Origin: Pyrus communis
Taxonomy: Eukaryota; Streptophyta; Magnoliopsida; Rosales; Rosaceae
DNA length: 64,000 bases
Assembly (NCBI RefSeq): GCF_963583255.1
Contig: NC_084806.1
Span: 11,434,817 to 11,498,816, forward strand
Direction: 5' to 3'
Positions 1 through 11,694 of this stretch are shown here, one piece after another; position 1 is the stretch's first letter, and each line of letters begins with the position of its first letter. Made by a program: the position numbers and the translations under genes. The notes beneath the pieces are model-generated. The model ran no database searches. It saw only the letters and a list, made by a program, of their open reading frames with translations, and was not told the DNA's origin.

Positions 1-586
1 TTGCAGAAGCAACTAAATTGGGAAAAAGTTCATGGAATTATAAATGAAGCTGTCGAGATTGAGACTGAATTTGTTTGTGAGGCCCTCCCATGCGCATTGA
101 TTGGCATGAACTCAGATCTTATGAGCCAGTACATAAAATATGTTGCTGATCGACTCTTGGTAATTATCTCTCTGATGATGTCTTCCTCGTTTTTCATTTC
201 TTTAATTCCTAGATGATAGGGGGAGTTGCGTTTAACTTATATAACTATTCTCCGCGTTAGTATCAATATTCATATAGTAGAATGTTTCTCCTTTCCAGGT
301 TGCGTTAGGTTGTCAGAGGAAGTACAATGTCAAAAATCCTTTTGACTGGATGGAGTTTATTTCTTTGCAGTGAGTATTTCTGAGAATGTGGTTTTGCTTT
401 GCCTGCTTTAGTCTGTTCTTGGAACTGGTTGACGGATAAATGATCTTGATCTCGTTTGCTTGATTCTGCAGAGGAAAGACGAACTTTTTCGAGAGAAGGG
501 TCGGTGACTATCAAAAAGCATCTGTCATGTCAGGCCTCCAAGATGGTGGCAAAAACTTCATCTTCAAGTTGGACGCCGACTTCTAG
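1..586 (+). CDS. RNR2: Ribonucleoside-diphosphate reductase small subunit (R2), 3' part
   Basis: This is the last three coding exons of a class Ia ribonucleotide reductase R2 subunit, which houses the diiron-tyrosyl radical used to make dNTPs. By splice signals the exons are 1-159, 299-369 and 472-586, with introns starting GT at 160 and 370 and ending AG at 298 and 471. Joined, they give 114 residues in one frame. The text is typical of the R2 C-terminal half: [35 protein letters not shown], then NPFDWMEF. It ends in FKLDADF, the C-terminal tail type that docks R2 on the large subunit. The upstream exons lie outside the window, so the start is not visible. I cannot tell which plant paralogue (TSO2, RNR2A or RNR2B) it matches best. 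No break is seen. Confidence 0.93.
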
Positions 587-1271
587 TTCACCAAATTTGT
601 TGCAACCTGCAACTTCCACCAGCATTGTACTGACTCTTATCTGAAACTAACTAAAATTTTGTTACTATTCTTTGTGGTAGCAATTTGTATATTGTATTTC
701 GAGGTAGTCGTAGTCACCGACACGTGATAGTATGTATTGACGAGTAGATGTACGTGGGTTTCAGTGGACTCATATACATCAACGACCAAAAACCCGGCCT
801 CGTGGGATCAATCCTAGTATTTTTCATATATTCATTCTGTTAACTTAGGTGGTTGTCATTATCAATAAAGAATTTTTTGTTTCTATAATTTAAGTCTTAT
901 TATTTATCATAATTTGGAATGTGCATAATATCATCATTGTGTTTGAAAAATGGTACATGCTTCAGCTGCTTTTCATCAGTGCTTCTGATTATTAGCCTTC
1001 TGACTATGGCATGGGTGCACCCTTTTCCCAATTTTGCTTGAAATCATACATGTACTTTTTTTTTCTCTGCATACACCAACATTTTTTCCAATTTGGTTTA
1101 AGATTTTGCTCGGGATAGCGTCACACACGCGAGTGATTTTCAGATATTGATTTAGTCTGTTATCTTTAAAGGTTTTTGATATTGATAGATGATGTCACAA
1201 TTTATTGCCCAATTAATTTAAAGCAAGCGATTTGCTAATATCCAAAAGCATATTTCCTCATTAAGGGTTTT
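587..1271. other. 3' flank of the R2 gene
   Basis: Non-coding AT-rich DNA. An AATAAA hexamer at about 863-868 lies about 280 bp after the stop and is a plausible poly(A) signal for the R2 gene. No ORF or repeat is evident. Confidence 0.4.
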
Positions 1272-2497
1272 CCTTCACCAACTCCAATGGGGAGTTGTCA
1301 ATTGCTAAAATTTGGCACACAAAAGACAAATTATGAATTGACAAATTGTCTTTCTTTTCCAACCTTTTAGTGCTGAATTTAGCAATTTAGCTATATTAAC
1401 AAGTGTTTTAGCATTATTTTATATTTTATTAACTTTTTTTCAAATTCTTTTTCTTTAGGTTATCTTTATTTATACTAGTATTTGTCTCTTTATGTGTATG
1501 AACACATTTTTTTAGAAAATGAGAAGGGGAGAGAGAGAGAACGTGCCGGGGGGGGGGGGGGTGTGGGAGGGTTTTGTTTTTGGTTTTAATTTTATTTTTT
1601 AATTTTAATTTTAAATATTAGAGATATTTTAACATTACTTGTAGGTAAGGCTTTAATAAAAAACAGTAAATTTGGACCTATGAAATTACATTATTGCTCA
1701 TCATTTTTTTTTGTGTGATAAAAGACTAAATTGTCTTTTCACCCTCTTTTGGTTGACAAATAAAGTTTCATTAATTTGTAGAGATTTACAAAAATATAAG
1801 TAAAACAATCCAAATTTCCGACAAAGTTTGACAGACGTATGAGCTAAATACTTTTAATTATTATTTTAGCCTCTTGATATAAATTTGGATCATTTGATCA
1901 GATTCATCACTATTAAATTTGATCACATTTGATATCATCCGTTAAATGTTTCTAAGAATTAAGACAAAAATAAAAATGAAAACTGATGTTGAGATTGTTG
2001 TGATTAAAATTATTAATTAAGAATGTAGTTGTGTAAATATAAAGTAAAATCCCAATAGAAGATCAAACCCTCATATGCTTCACAAGAAAACCCATCAAAA
2101 CTAGTATAAATAGTAGAAATCCTCACTCGCGATGGGATAACCCAACGAAGTGATACCACCTTTTGGATAAAAAAGAGCCATTGGCTCTCCTTTTTAAGTA
2201 GGATTTTCTCTTCTTTTATTCCGATCTCCTTCTTTCTCTCATCTCACACTTTATTTTTTGTATGTCTCTATAAAAAATTAATATAAGATTTTAACGTATC
2301 TTAATCGTAATCGTTCAAATCTGAGAGAAGAAAAAAGAAAAGAGATTAAAAAAAGAGAAAATTATTATCGTATCGTGTCAATTCTAGGCGTCCTTGTCAA
2401 TTGGTTTTTTGGCATCAAATGGGTTGGGTTGGACAAATACTTTGTTGCTAAATCTTAAATTTGGGACTTCGCATCTCCCATTGGAGATGGTGTAAGG
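1272..2497. mobile_element. TIR DNA element, about 1.2 kb, non-coding
   Basis: The left end (CCTTCACCAACTCCAATGGG) and the reverse complement of the right end (CCTTACACCATCTCCAATGG) match over about 25 bp with one indel, so this looks like a non-autonomous terminal-inverted-repeat element. The interior is AT-rich and non-coding and has a run of 14 G at 1548-1561. I did not find a convincing target-site duplication, so the superfamily (hAT or Mutator) is open. A segment at about 2200-2360 resembles the core of the MITEs at 18751 and 59337 and may be a nested insertion. Confidence 0.55.
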
Positions 2498-5400
2498 ATG
2501 TTGATATTTTGGAAACATGCTAATTTCATCTTAATGCTATTATGTGCAAGCTCGTTCACCACTAGTGTTCGTCACTGCCTTTTCATGGTAGAGGGAGGAT
2601 AAGGCACATCATCATCTACCAACCAACAAAGCTACTAATGCTCCCAATTTGTCCTTTTGGACTCATCTCCACGTCACAACTTGCACTTGATGGACAATAA
2701 CTTACCTTGTTTCGCGTGATGTATGAAAAATAAATATGTATTATTTACTTGAGAACTGATTTTTTGGCTATCCACGAGAGTGTATATATCAATTTTTTTC
2801 TTTTATTTCTCATATCACACGATACTTTTCTAATTCACATATCACGTGACCAAAACAAGTCTCACAAACATATTGAGACAAAAATATATATTATCGGTTG
2901 TATGCTTGAAAGACATGGAAAAACTTAGTAAGAGATTATGATCACGTCATTCATATAACAACTCTCGTAAAAGTAAAGCTTTGTATTTTCGTACTACATC
3001 TCCCAAATTGTATGAGTCGATTTTAGAGCTGCCCTGGCGACTCAATCTTCCCAATATCTCTCTCGTGGCGCAAGATATGTGTCAAAGCTTTTATTGGACA
3101 AGTACTTACTTCTTGACGACGTAACGAACATTAATTAGTTACAAGATAGAATTTGTCGAAGGAGCATAGTGTCTTTATTCTCTTAGTTTGGTGTGCGCTT
3201 GAGGTGACCACAAGCACTAAGATTAGGTACCAAAACTCCACCACCTTTACCTCCCTTTCTTATTATTTTAGTATTATCCAAATTTCCTAGTAATTATTAC
3301 TATTAGGTGCCCCATCAATTTAGAGAGAAGGTGATGCTTTTCTCAATTTTAAATTTGCATCTCAATAGTTTAGTTTGATTTATGTTTTGCTTGCCTTGGC
3401 CGCCTTGATTTTTGGTGCCAAGCAACCATCTTGTGAGCACAACTGGATCATTTTGTATGGTCTATTAAAAAGATGACAACAATGCTTACTAATTAAAAAG
3501 ATGACAACAATTTTAATCTTATGCACTAATTTCTTCGACACTAATCTCCTGAATTTTATAGTTTCGAAGTAAGTGTGGTCACCTATCATCGGTCTTATCT
3601 TAACGGTGGAAGAAGACGAACGTTTGTGTTTTATTTCTTTACCCATATTGCTGGATTAAAATCAAACAGTAAGTTAGTACAATTTTTTTAAACGGTAAAG
3701 TTCAGGAGAACGAGACTGATTGGTTCTTCAATCCCTTGCAAATTACATCATCTTCCAAATAAAATGTGGGTTTGTCAACCATATCCTCTCCCACTCTACC
3801 AACTTCAAATCATATCATAACAACTTTGAACTTGATGTGGTTTCTTAGAGATGACTGGACCAATTCACCTAACTCACTTTCTTCTATGTCATATCTAATC
3901 TATCCCAATGTTTTGCAATTAATTGGCTCACAAACTCCGAAATTGAGTTTAAAGCCTTTTTAGTGTGGCAAATACCAACAAATTGATAGGAAAATATCAT
4001 GTTTTGTCCTGTACTATTATCTTAAGGCAGTCCCTAATAAGATTATGTGTGCGTTATAAATTTCTTTCGACTCCCACGAGCAACTTTCCTACCAACAAAT
4101 TGATAGGAAAAATGTTGTTTCCCACGACAAGTTTTGGGAATGTCATATCACAACATCATCATATCACAATGTCTATTATCTTAAACCATACCCTAATGTC
4201 ATATCACAACACCGTTATCACTAAAATCAAATACAAGTTATTTCTTAATGTATAATAACCAATCTATTATTCAACCATTGATCTCTCATTCATTATGTGA
4301 ATTCTTCATGGTATTCATAATTGAAAAAGATCTTTTAGCTAGAGTGGTTGCAACTAGTAAAATAAATGTAAATGTCACAAACAAGTACACCGAGAATTAT
4401 TGTCTATAAAGGTCATATATAAATTCAAAGAGAAGAAAAATATGAAGTTGTTGAGATTATGTGGAACCAATGACCTCATGCTACCTCCGCTACTTACATG
4501 CTTTCTGCAATATTTTGTTAATTTGTTTCTCATTGGTGATTACACCATGTTTTCCACAACATAATCCAATCTCTCTCATGAAGAATTATTATAATTAGGA
4601 TTGGTAAGGGAGGTTGAACCACATTAGTTGAGACTTTTCAAGATTAATGCCCAAAACATAGTAGTTAATATATAAGATGCCCAAATGAAGGCATGCACTA
4701 ATACTATTGCTTACCTACCAAGACATGCATAGTATATATTATATAATATCCACACACAACATGATATAGGATTGTAACTTGTGACAACATACCAAATAGT
4801 TCTTCCCAAAATGGTCCTCAATTGAAGAAGTGGGGGAAAAGGAGGACCACCTTTCCCATACCTAAAGCCTCATAAGTCCTAACATGCCAGTTTCATTGTG
4901 GTGTATTTTTTTCTCACCACTCTAAAGTTGTCTTAATACTCACTACCTTATTTATTATTGTTAATTCAATTTAAATTTTGATAATTGTATCTATCTACTA
5001 CACAGATCTCAAAATTTAAATTCTTTTAATGGTAGTAAAAATAGTAATGAGCATCACAATCACTTACCGATCGTGGGCAAAAATATTTTCATTCTATTGT
5101 CACTTTTTTGCTTGGAGGTGGACCCACGCTACTCACTCAAACTCTTAAGTGGACTTAATCACCACCTACCACCGTCCACTATGGTCTTTCAATTATTATA
5201 TTTCTAGGACTGAAGAATAATGTAGAAATTAAGAAAAGAAATTATTAGGAAAATGATTTGAAGATCCTCATCTCCTGGTGGCAAGGCCATTGGACCCTAT
5301 GGATCGGTTACCATTTGTGGGCCAGGGTTGGCCTCAAACATGAGAAAGGTTAGCATAAGATTACATCTTTACCCTTCCTTACTTCCGACTTAAAAGTTGA

Positions 5401-5523
5401 GCTGTTCTGGTTCTTGTATAGAGTTGGATGCAATAGCTTGTACCTAAGACATTGGTGGGGACATGATTTTGGTTATAACATTTGTAAGTACACGATAATA
5501 TTAAAGAGAATGACTACATATAA
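2498..5523. other. Intergenic AT-rich DNA
   Basis: No gene is supported. Short ORFs here lack codon structure or recognisable protein text. Between 3970 and 4110 the string CCAACAAATTGATAGGAAAA occurs twice about 115 bp apart, a small degenerate local duplication. Otherwise I see nothing. Confidence 0.5.
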
Positions 5524-5726
5524 ATCCTCTTCGAATCTCACACTATGAAGTTTACAGATCTAACAATTCGGACTATATTTCATGACTTTTATTCGTTCCA
5601 TTTCATTGGTCCATCTCACACATAATCTCTCTTCAATGCTCATATATCTTTCTTTTTTAAACGGTCCAGATTGCTAAACCTATGAGCTTCAAAGTGTGAT
5701 ATTTGGAGAGAATCTCAATCTGTTTG
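5524..5726. mobile_element. Foldback MITE, about 200 bp
   Basis: The first about 50 bp (TCTTCGAATCTCACACTATG onward) and the reverse complement of the last about 50 bp (TCTCCAAATATCACACTTTG onward) are imperfect inverted copies, so the element can fold into one long hairpin. CATATAA occurs at both flanks (5517-5523 and 5727-5733) and is a likely target duplication. There is no coding potential. Confidence 0.55.
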
Positions 5727-6470
5727 CATATAATCACCCGTTTAGACCAACGCCCAGTCTTATACATTGGTCATATATTGAATGATTGTGTTGATGTATA
5801 GGGTTACACTTGTATAGACATTCGTGACTTGGCATACAAGAAACATACGTGAGGTTTTACAATAAACCTAAGCCTACTAGCCCAGTGTGACGGGACAGAT
5901 TCTCCTATTCGAATACCAAACGACATAAATTTGCTTCATCTTTATCAAAAGGATTAATAGATAGATACAAACGTCAGCACAAAAAGGCTACAACGGTTAA
6001 TAGAGATGTTTAGAGATGTTTAGGAAAATCTGATTAGACTAATGAAACCACATTTCATTTGTCCACACATTCCATGTATAGGAAAGATTATGTGAGCAAA
6101 TCGAAAAGAGTAATGTTAGGTAGATCAAGTGTTTAAATTAAATTTGTATACTATGTGATGTGTTATAGAGTGATACGAGAGAATGTATGATCATTACATG
6201 AGATAATGGTGAGTCTCAAAATAAAAAATTATGTGTTATGAGATATGTGGTCCGATTGTCGTACCTAAGACTTTCTCCATGTACAGGTAGAGACTTTCTC
6301 CATGTACAGGTAGAAGACATTACCTAAATCCCAATACTACTCCTCACAGTTTTTAACTTCACCGTTTCTTAACACCAATTTATACCCAAAGCATAAGATA
6401 AAACCATGATACTATTCTCGCCCATCCTTTCTCACTCATCAGAGTCACCACTCTGCTATTTTGATCTGCT
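5727..6470. other. Intergenic and upstream region of MED33
   Basis: AT-rich non-coding DNA. A 24-bp string containing CTTTCTCCATGTACAGGTAG is directly duplicated at about 6270-6313. The promoter of the MED33 gene should lie at the right end, but no element is clear enough to call. Confidence 0.4.
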
Positions 6471-6477
6471 CTGCTCT

Positions 6478-6480
<3 letters not shown>

Positions 6481-6520
<40 letters not shown>
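6481..6520. repeat. (CT)20 microsatellite in the MED33 5' leader
   Basis: A perfect run of 20 CT units, preceded by CTGCT repeats, ends about 70 bp before the MED33 start codon. The truncated MED33 copy has a similar CT tract about 45 bp before its start, so the tract was probably part of the duplicated leader. CT-rich leaders are common in plant genes. Confidence 0.9.
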
Positions 6521-6522
<2 letters not shown>

Positions 6523-6588
6523 ACTCACCAAACCACTCCGAATTCCAAATTCCAAATTCCAGAACCATAATCAAAATCTGTCTCATAA

Positions 6589-7153
6589 ATGGAGGTCTCC
6601 TTACAAGGCAACCTCTGGTACAGTGTGGTGGAACTGACCAAAGGGGCACAGCAAAAGGGCAGTGATCCTCTGCTCTGGGTCATGCAGTTGTCCTCCAACT
6701 TGAACTCCATGGGAGTTTCTCTGCCCTCAGTGGAGCTCGCCAATGTGTTGGTCTCTCACATTTGCTGGGAAAACAACGTGCCCATCACTTGGAAGTTTCT
6801 GGAGAAGGCTCTGATGCTGAAGATTGTGCCCCCCATGCTTGTTCTTGCCCTGCTTTCACAAAAGTTTGTGCTTTTGCTCTCAAATTTGCTGTTTGAAGAT
6901 TTTTGGTTTCGGGTTTTGGTTTTTCTGAGTGGGTTCGGATTAATGGAAATTACTTTTTGATAAACGATGAAGATAATCTACACTAAATTCGTCTTTAACT
7001 GCGAAGAAGGGAACTCAAACTTTGGAGCACTCTAGCCAACTTGGCTAATCGAGCTCTGCGGTTTTTGGGATTTTAAATGATGTTCTTTTGAGGCATTTTT
7101 TAGTTGGGATCAGTTAAAGGTTGTGAATTTGTTTAAAGGTTTCATCTTTCCTT

Positions 7154-7188
<35 letters not shown>

Positions 7189-10100
7189 GCCCCCCACCCC
7201 CGGGGCCGCTGCGGAATGTTTGATTCATTGCTCTTTGTGTTTCAATGGGCTTTCTGTGTTTAATGATTTGTTTTCTGTGCTGCCTGTTTGGTTGCTTAGA
7301 AAATCAAGGAAGGGAAAGTAATACCAGAATCTTAAATATGTTGGTGATGGCGCGTTGCTTAGGACAAGTGGAGGATATGTTGGCTGAATTGTTGCAAATA
7401 CTTGCGTGTTCAGTTGACTAGGAGGAGAAGTTAATGTGTTGTACAAATACTCTTTTCTATTTCGCTTTTGAGTTTTTAAATTCAAGCCTTTTCTCACCTT
7501 TCCCCCCCACATTTTCAAATTGTGGAATGGTCTCACATGTTTGCCCTTGTACTTGATTTTTTTCTCTCGTAAATGCAATTTGATTCTTCTCTAATTTCCA
7601 TCTCGGTTTTCCCTGTCTTGATTATTCAGTATGATCGACGTTGTAGAAATTCTTTCTAAAACAATGGTTAATGAGTGAGCCAAGTTATTGTATTGCAATT
7701 AGACGTGTGGATGTGATCTTCCTAATTTAATTTTCATTTGCTTGTGAACTCTATTGAATTCATGGATCGCAATGTGCTACATTGATGAGCGAGTGTGGTG
7801 TTGTTTATTATGTATTTGCAAAGTTATTTTGAAGTATCAGATGAAATGCAGATTACCGATCTTAGGCTGCATTGCTTGCCACTGATTTTCGGGTTTTGTT
7901 TCTGGTACTAGGTTTGGATAGTTGGGTTCTGTTTGTTTCTCCGGATCTAGTTATGTTCACTTTTTCTTAATTTGCCTTCGTATGGTTTCACTTGTGAGCA
8001 ACTGGTTGCTCCCTCGCATTGTAGGAAAGTGGAAACTCTCATAATGGTCTTACTGTTGTCTACCATTCTTTCTGCAGGGTCATTCCAAGTCGACATTCCC
8101 AGCCTGTGGCATATAGACTTTACATGGAACTGCTTAAGAGACACATTTTTACCCTTAAATCTCAGATAAACGGGCCAAATTATCAAATGTAAGTTTTCTC
8201 TCGTACAGAATGATTGTTTACTTACATTGTACTGACAATGGTGCTTACATTGTATCTGGAATTTGTAACTATATTCTTTGGACAGAATCATGAAATCGAT
8301 AGAATCTATTCTTCATCTTTCCTGGAATTTTGGCTTGCGAGCAAGTGACCCAGGGATTCTTGTGGTTGAGTTTTTATTTTCAATTGTATGGCAATTGCTT
8401 GATGCATCATTAGATGATGAAGGATTGCTGAACTGTACCCTCGAAAAGAAGTCCAATTGGGCAATTGAACCTCAAGAAATGGAGATAGATTGTCATGGAA
8501 GTTATTATGAGAAGAGGAGCGAATACAATGAGATATTGCAGGAAACAAATACAGTCATGGCCATTGAGATAATTGGGAAATTTCTTCAAAATAATTTAAC
8601 TTCAAGAATTCTTGACTTGGCTCGCCGAAACTTGTAAGTCCTTGTTCCCTTTAGCAATTGCTTCTATACTTCATCCTAGTTCCCTTAAATTTATACGACT
8701 TTAATATTTGGTTTTCTCAAGCAGTGGATGGCCTTAGTACTCAACTTATATGCATACGGAATTTTTTGAATGTGCTTTCAACAGATTTCCTTCTACTTAC
8801 GTTGGAACTTCGTTGTATGCATTGTGTTTTTTCATTTCGTTTGCCAGCAAGTCCGAATATTAAAGACTAACTTTTCCTTTCGCCAGTACCTTGATCAGTT
8901 TCCTTTTTGATCTTGGCCTTGACTGCAAGTTTTTTCTTAACATGCCATCCCACTTTTTTTCAGGCCTGTACACTGGACAAGTTTTATTCAACGATTACAG
9001 ATTCTTGGATCAAACTCATTAGCATTAAGAAATTCGAAAACTCTTACTGCAGAGGCTCTTATAAACTTGACTTCAGATAGTTGCATGGTCTTGCCTCGAG
9101 AATGTAAAACAACTTCTTTGCTAAAGTATCATGCAGTGATGGTTTCTAGATCTCTGACTTCTACTGGTTTGTGTCACGGGGCTAGTCGTTCTGCTCTGTG
9201 GCTTCCTCTTGATCTTTTATTAGAAGATGCCATGGATGGATATCAAGTTGACGCAACAAGTTCTGTTGAAGTAATTACTGGTAAACACAAATTTTGTCCC
9301 TTGTGCTTAACGTAGTATTTTTTAAATTACGATTTGTTCTTATGAAACCAGTTCTGTGAGAATGAAAAAGCAATGTTTCGTTTTGTAGGTTTGATTAAAA
9401 CCCTTCGAGCAATAAATGGCACAAGCTGGCATGATACCTTTCTAGGCCTTTGGATAGCAGCTCTTCGTCTTGTACAGAGGGTTCGTTTCTGTTTTGAATA
9501 ACTTTAAAATTTCTCCTCTTCTGTCTGAACGGTTAGCATATTTCCTGAACAAAAATCTTAATACTCCCTATAAACTTTCTACTAGCTATATGTCATAGAA
9601 GTTTAACACGACTGGACCCATATGTTGTACAAGTTTAAGCAACTTGATTTTGGGTACTTCCGTTAACTTGATTGCTGACTTGCAAAATTTCTTACAAAGT
9701 TCTAGAACTTTATGAGTTAGACATTACTGGCGGTTGAAAAATTTGTTGTATTTTATCACTGGTCCCAAAAGCTTAGGTTGTTTACTCTCTTAAGATGTGA
9801 GTCACAACTATTTTATATTCCAGCACTTCTCTCACATGCGGGTCTCATTTCATCGTTAGAAAGTCCAACCTATGAAATTCAACATAAATTGGGAGGTTCC
9901 GGTTGTAGGGATTTTAACACAGAACCTTCTGCAGCTCTGCTATGACACCATTGATGAATAAGTTGGTTTACCATTTCTCTAAAAAAATCTTAAGCTGTTG
10001 CTGTTAGAATTTACTCTATCTATGTTTAGAATTAGCACCAGATTTACTCAATTTTCTAAATATTATATTAGCTATGGCTTCTTGTTTATAGTTTTGTTTT

Positions 10101-11655
10101 GTTTATTTTTTATTTTTAATTCCTGTAGGAAAGGTATCCCATAGAAGGTCCTGTGCCTCGCCTAGACACTCGCTTATGCATGCTATTGAGTATCACTACG
10201 CTTGTGGTTGCTGATCTGATTGAGGAGGAGGAAATTGCACCAACCAACAAAAATGAATGTGGCTCAATCAATGGCTGGAAAGAAAAAGAGGTTCCAAGAC
10301 AGCGCTGCAATGACTTAGTCTCCAGCCTACAGACACTGGGTGATTATCAGGGTTTGCTCACTCCACCGCAGTGTGTTGTTTCCGCTGCCAATCAGGCTGC
10401 TGCAAAAGCAATGCTATTCCTTTCGGGTGTCACTGTTGGGAGTGCTTACTTTGAGTGCGTCAGTATGAAAAACATGCCTATAAACTTCTGTGAGTAATAT
10501 CTAGTTCTAATTCAATGTCAACAAGTCACTTCAACATGAAAATACTTTGTGAGTATCTTGTTATAAAGAGTTGGAAGCAGCAGAAAAATCAAATGAAAGG
10601 CTGTTTGGAGCATGGCGACACGGTTCACTACAAAGTTTCTTATCATTTTTTCAATGTCTACTGCTCTACATAAAAACTCTTAGAACTGTGTTGCATGTTG
10701 TTGTCCATGGTTGTTGCGGTCTTGTATTCTTTTTCTTGTTGAGTTTTTCATTTCAGTCTTATTTTATTTTCCGATGTTGTTCCTGTTTCTATGTTTTAGT
10801 TTAGTATTCTAATCTTAGGTTTTTGTATTTGTTTACAGCTGGAAACATGCGTCATCTGATAGTTGAGTCCTGTATTGCTAGAAATCTACTGGACACTTCT
10901 GCATATTCGTGGCCAGGTTATATTAACGGATGCATCAACCAGTTACCTCATGGCATGCCAACGCAAGGGCCTGATTGGTCGTCATTTATGTTGGGGGCTA
11001 CACTTACTCCAGCAATGGCTAATGCTTTGGTTTCCAGTCCTGCTTCAAGGTATACTAGCTTTAACATTTTAAATATGTTACATTTAGTAATTCATGTTGT
11101 AATTAAGTGGTTAGGACTTCATTTCCACAATTTTTCATCGTTATACGCCAATGAGTAATTCCTTACAAGGATTAGTTCCTTGCTGCTTTTCTGGGGCTTG
11201 AAACCGCTGTTCCTATGCTACATAAGTCAAATGAGAGGAAAGGCAGTTTTTTTTTCTCTCTCTGGTAAAATTGATTCATTAAATTGGATTGCCACTTTCT
11301 GAAGGCACATCAATAGATGATTTCTAAGTTATCGGTTTTTCAGTTCACGCTTAAATGCACTAACTAGGATGGAGGTTTTAAACGGGTTTGCATTTGGTTC
11401 ACAGGAGTTTAAGAAACTAATAATCTGACTGATGTCGTACATGGATACCTTTGGCCACTGGCGTTATGATTCCTATGTCTAAGTAGCGGGATAGTGTGCA
11501 AACTATTAAAAGGGGAACTCTGTATAGATAGATGACCTTTAGATTACCTTTTTAAACTTCTTTGACTATGGCCTGGTCTTCAGCTACTCCTTTTTCTTTC
11601 CTGAAGCCAGGTCTATCAGATGCTCTTTTTTGTAAACTTACCCAAAGGTAAAGCT

Positions 11656-11694
<39 letters not shown>

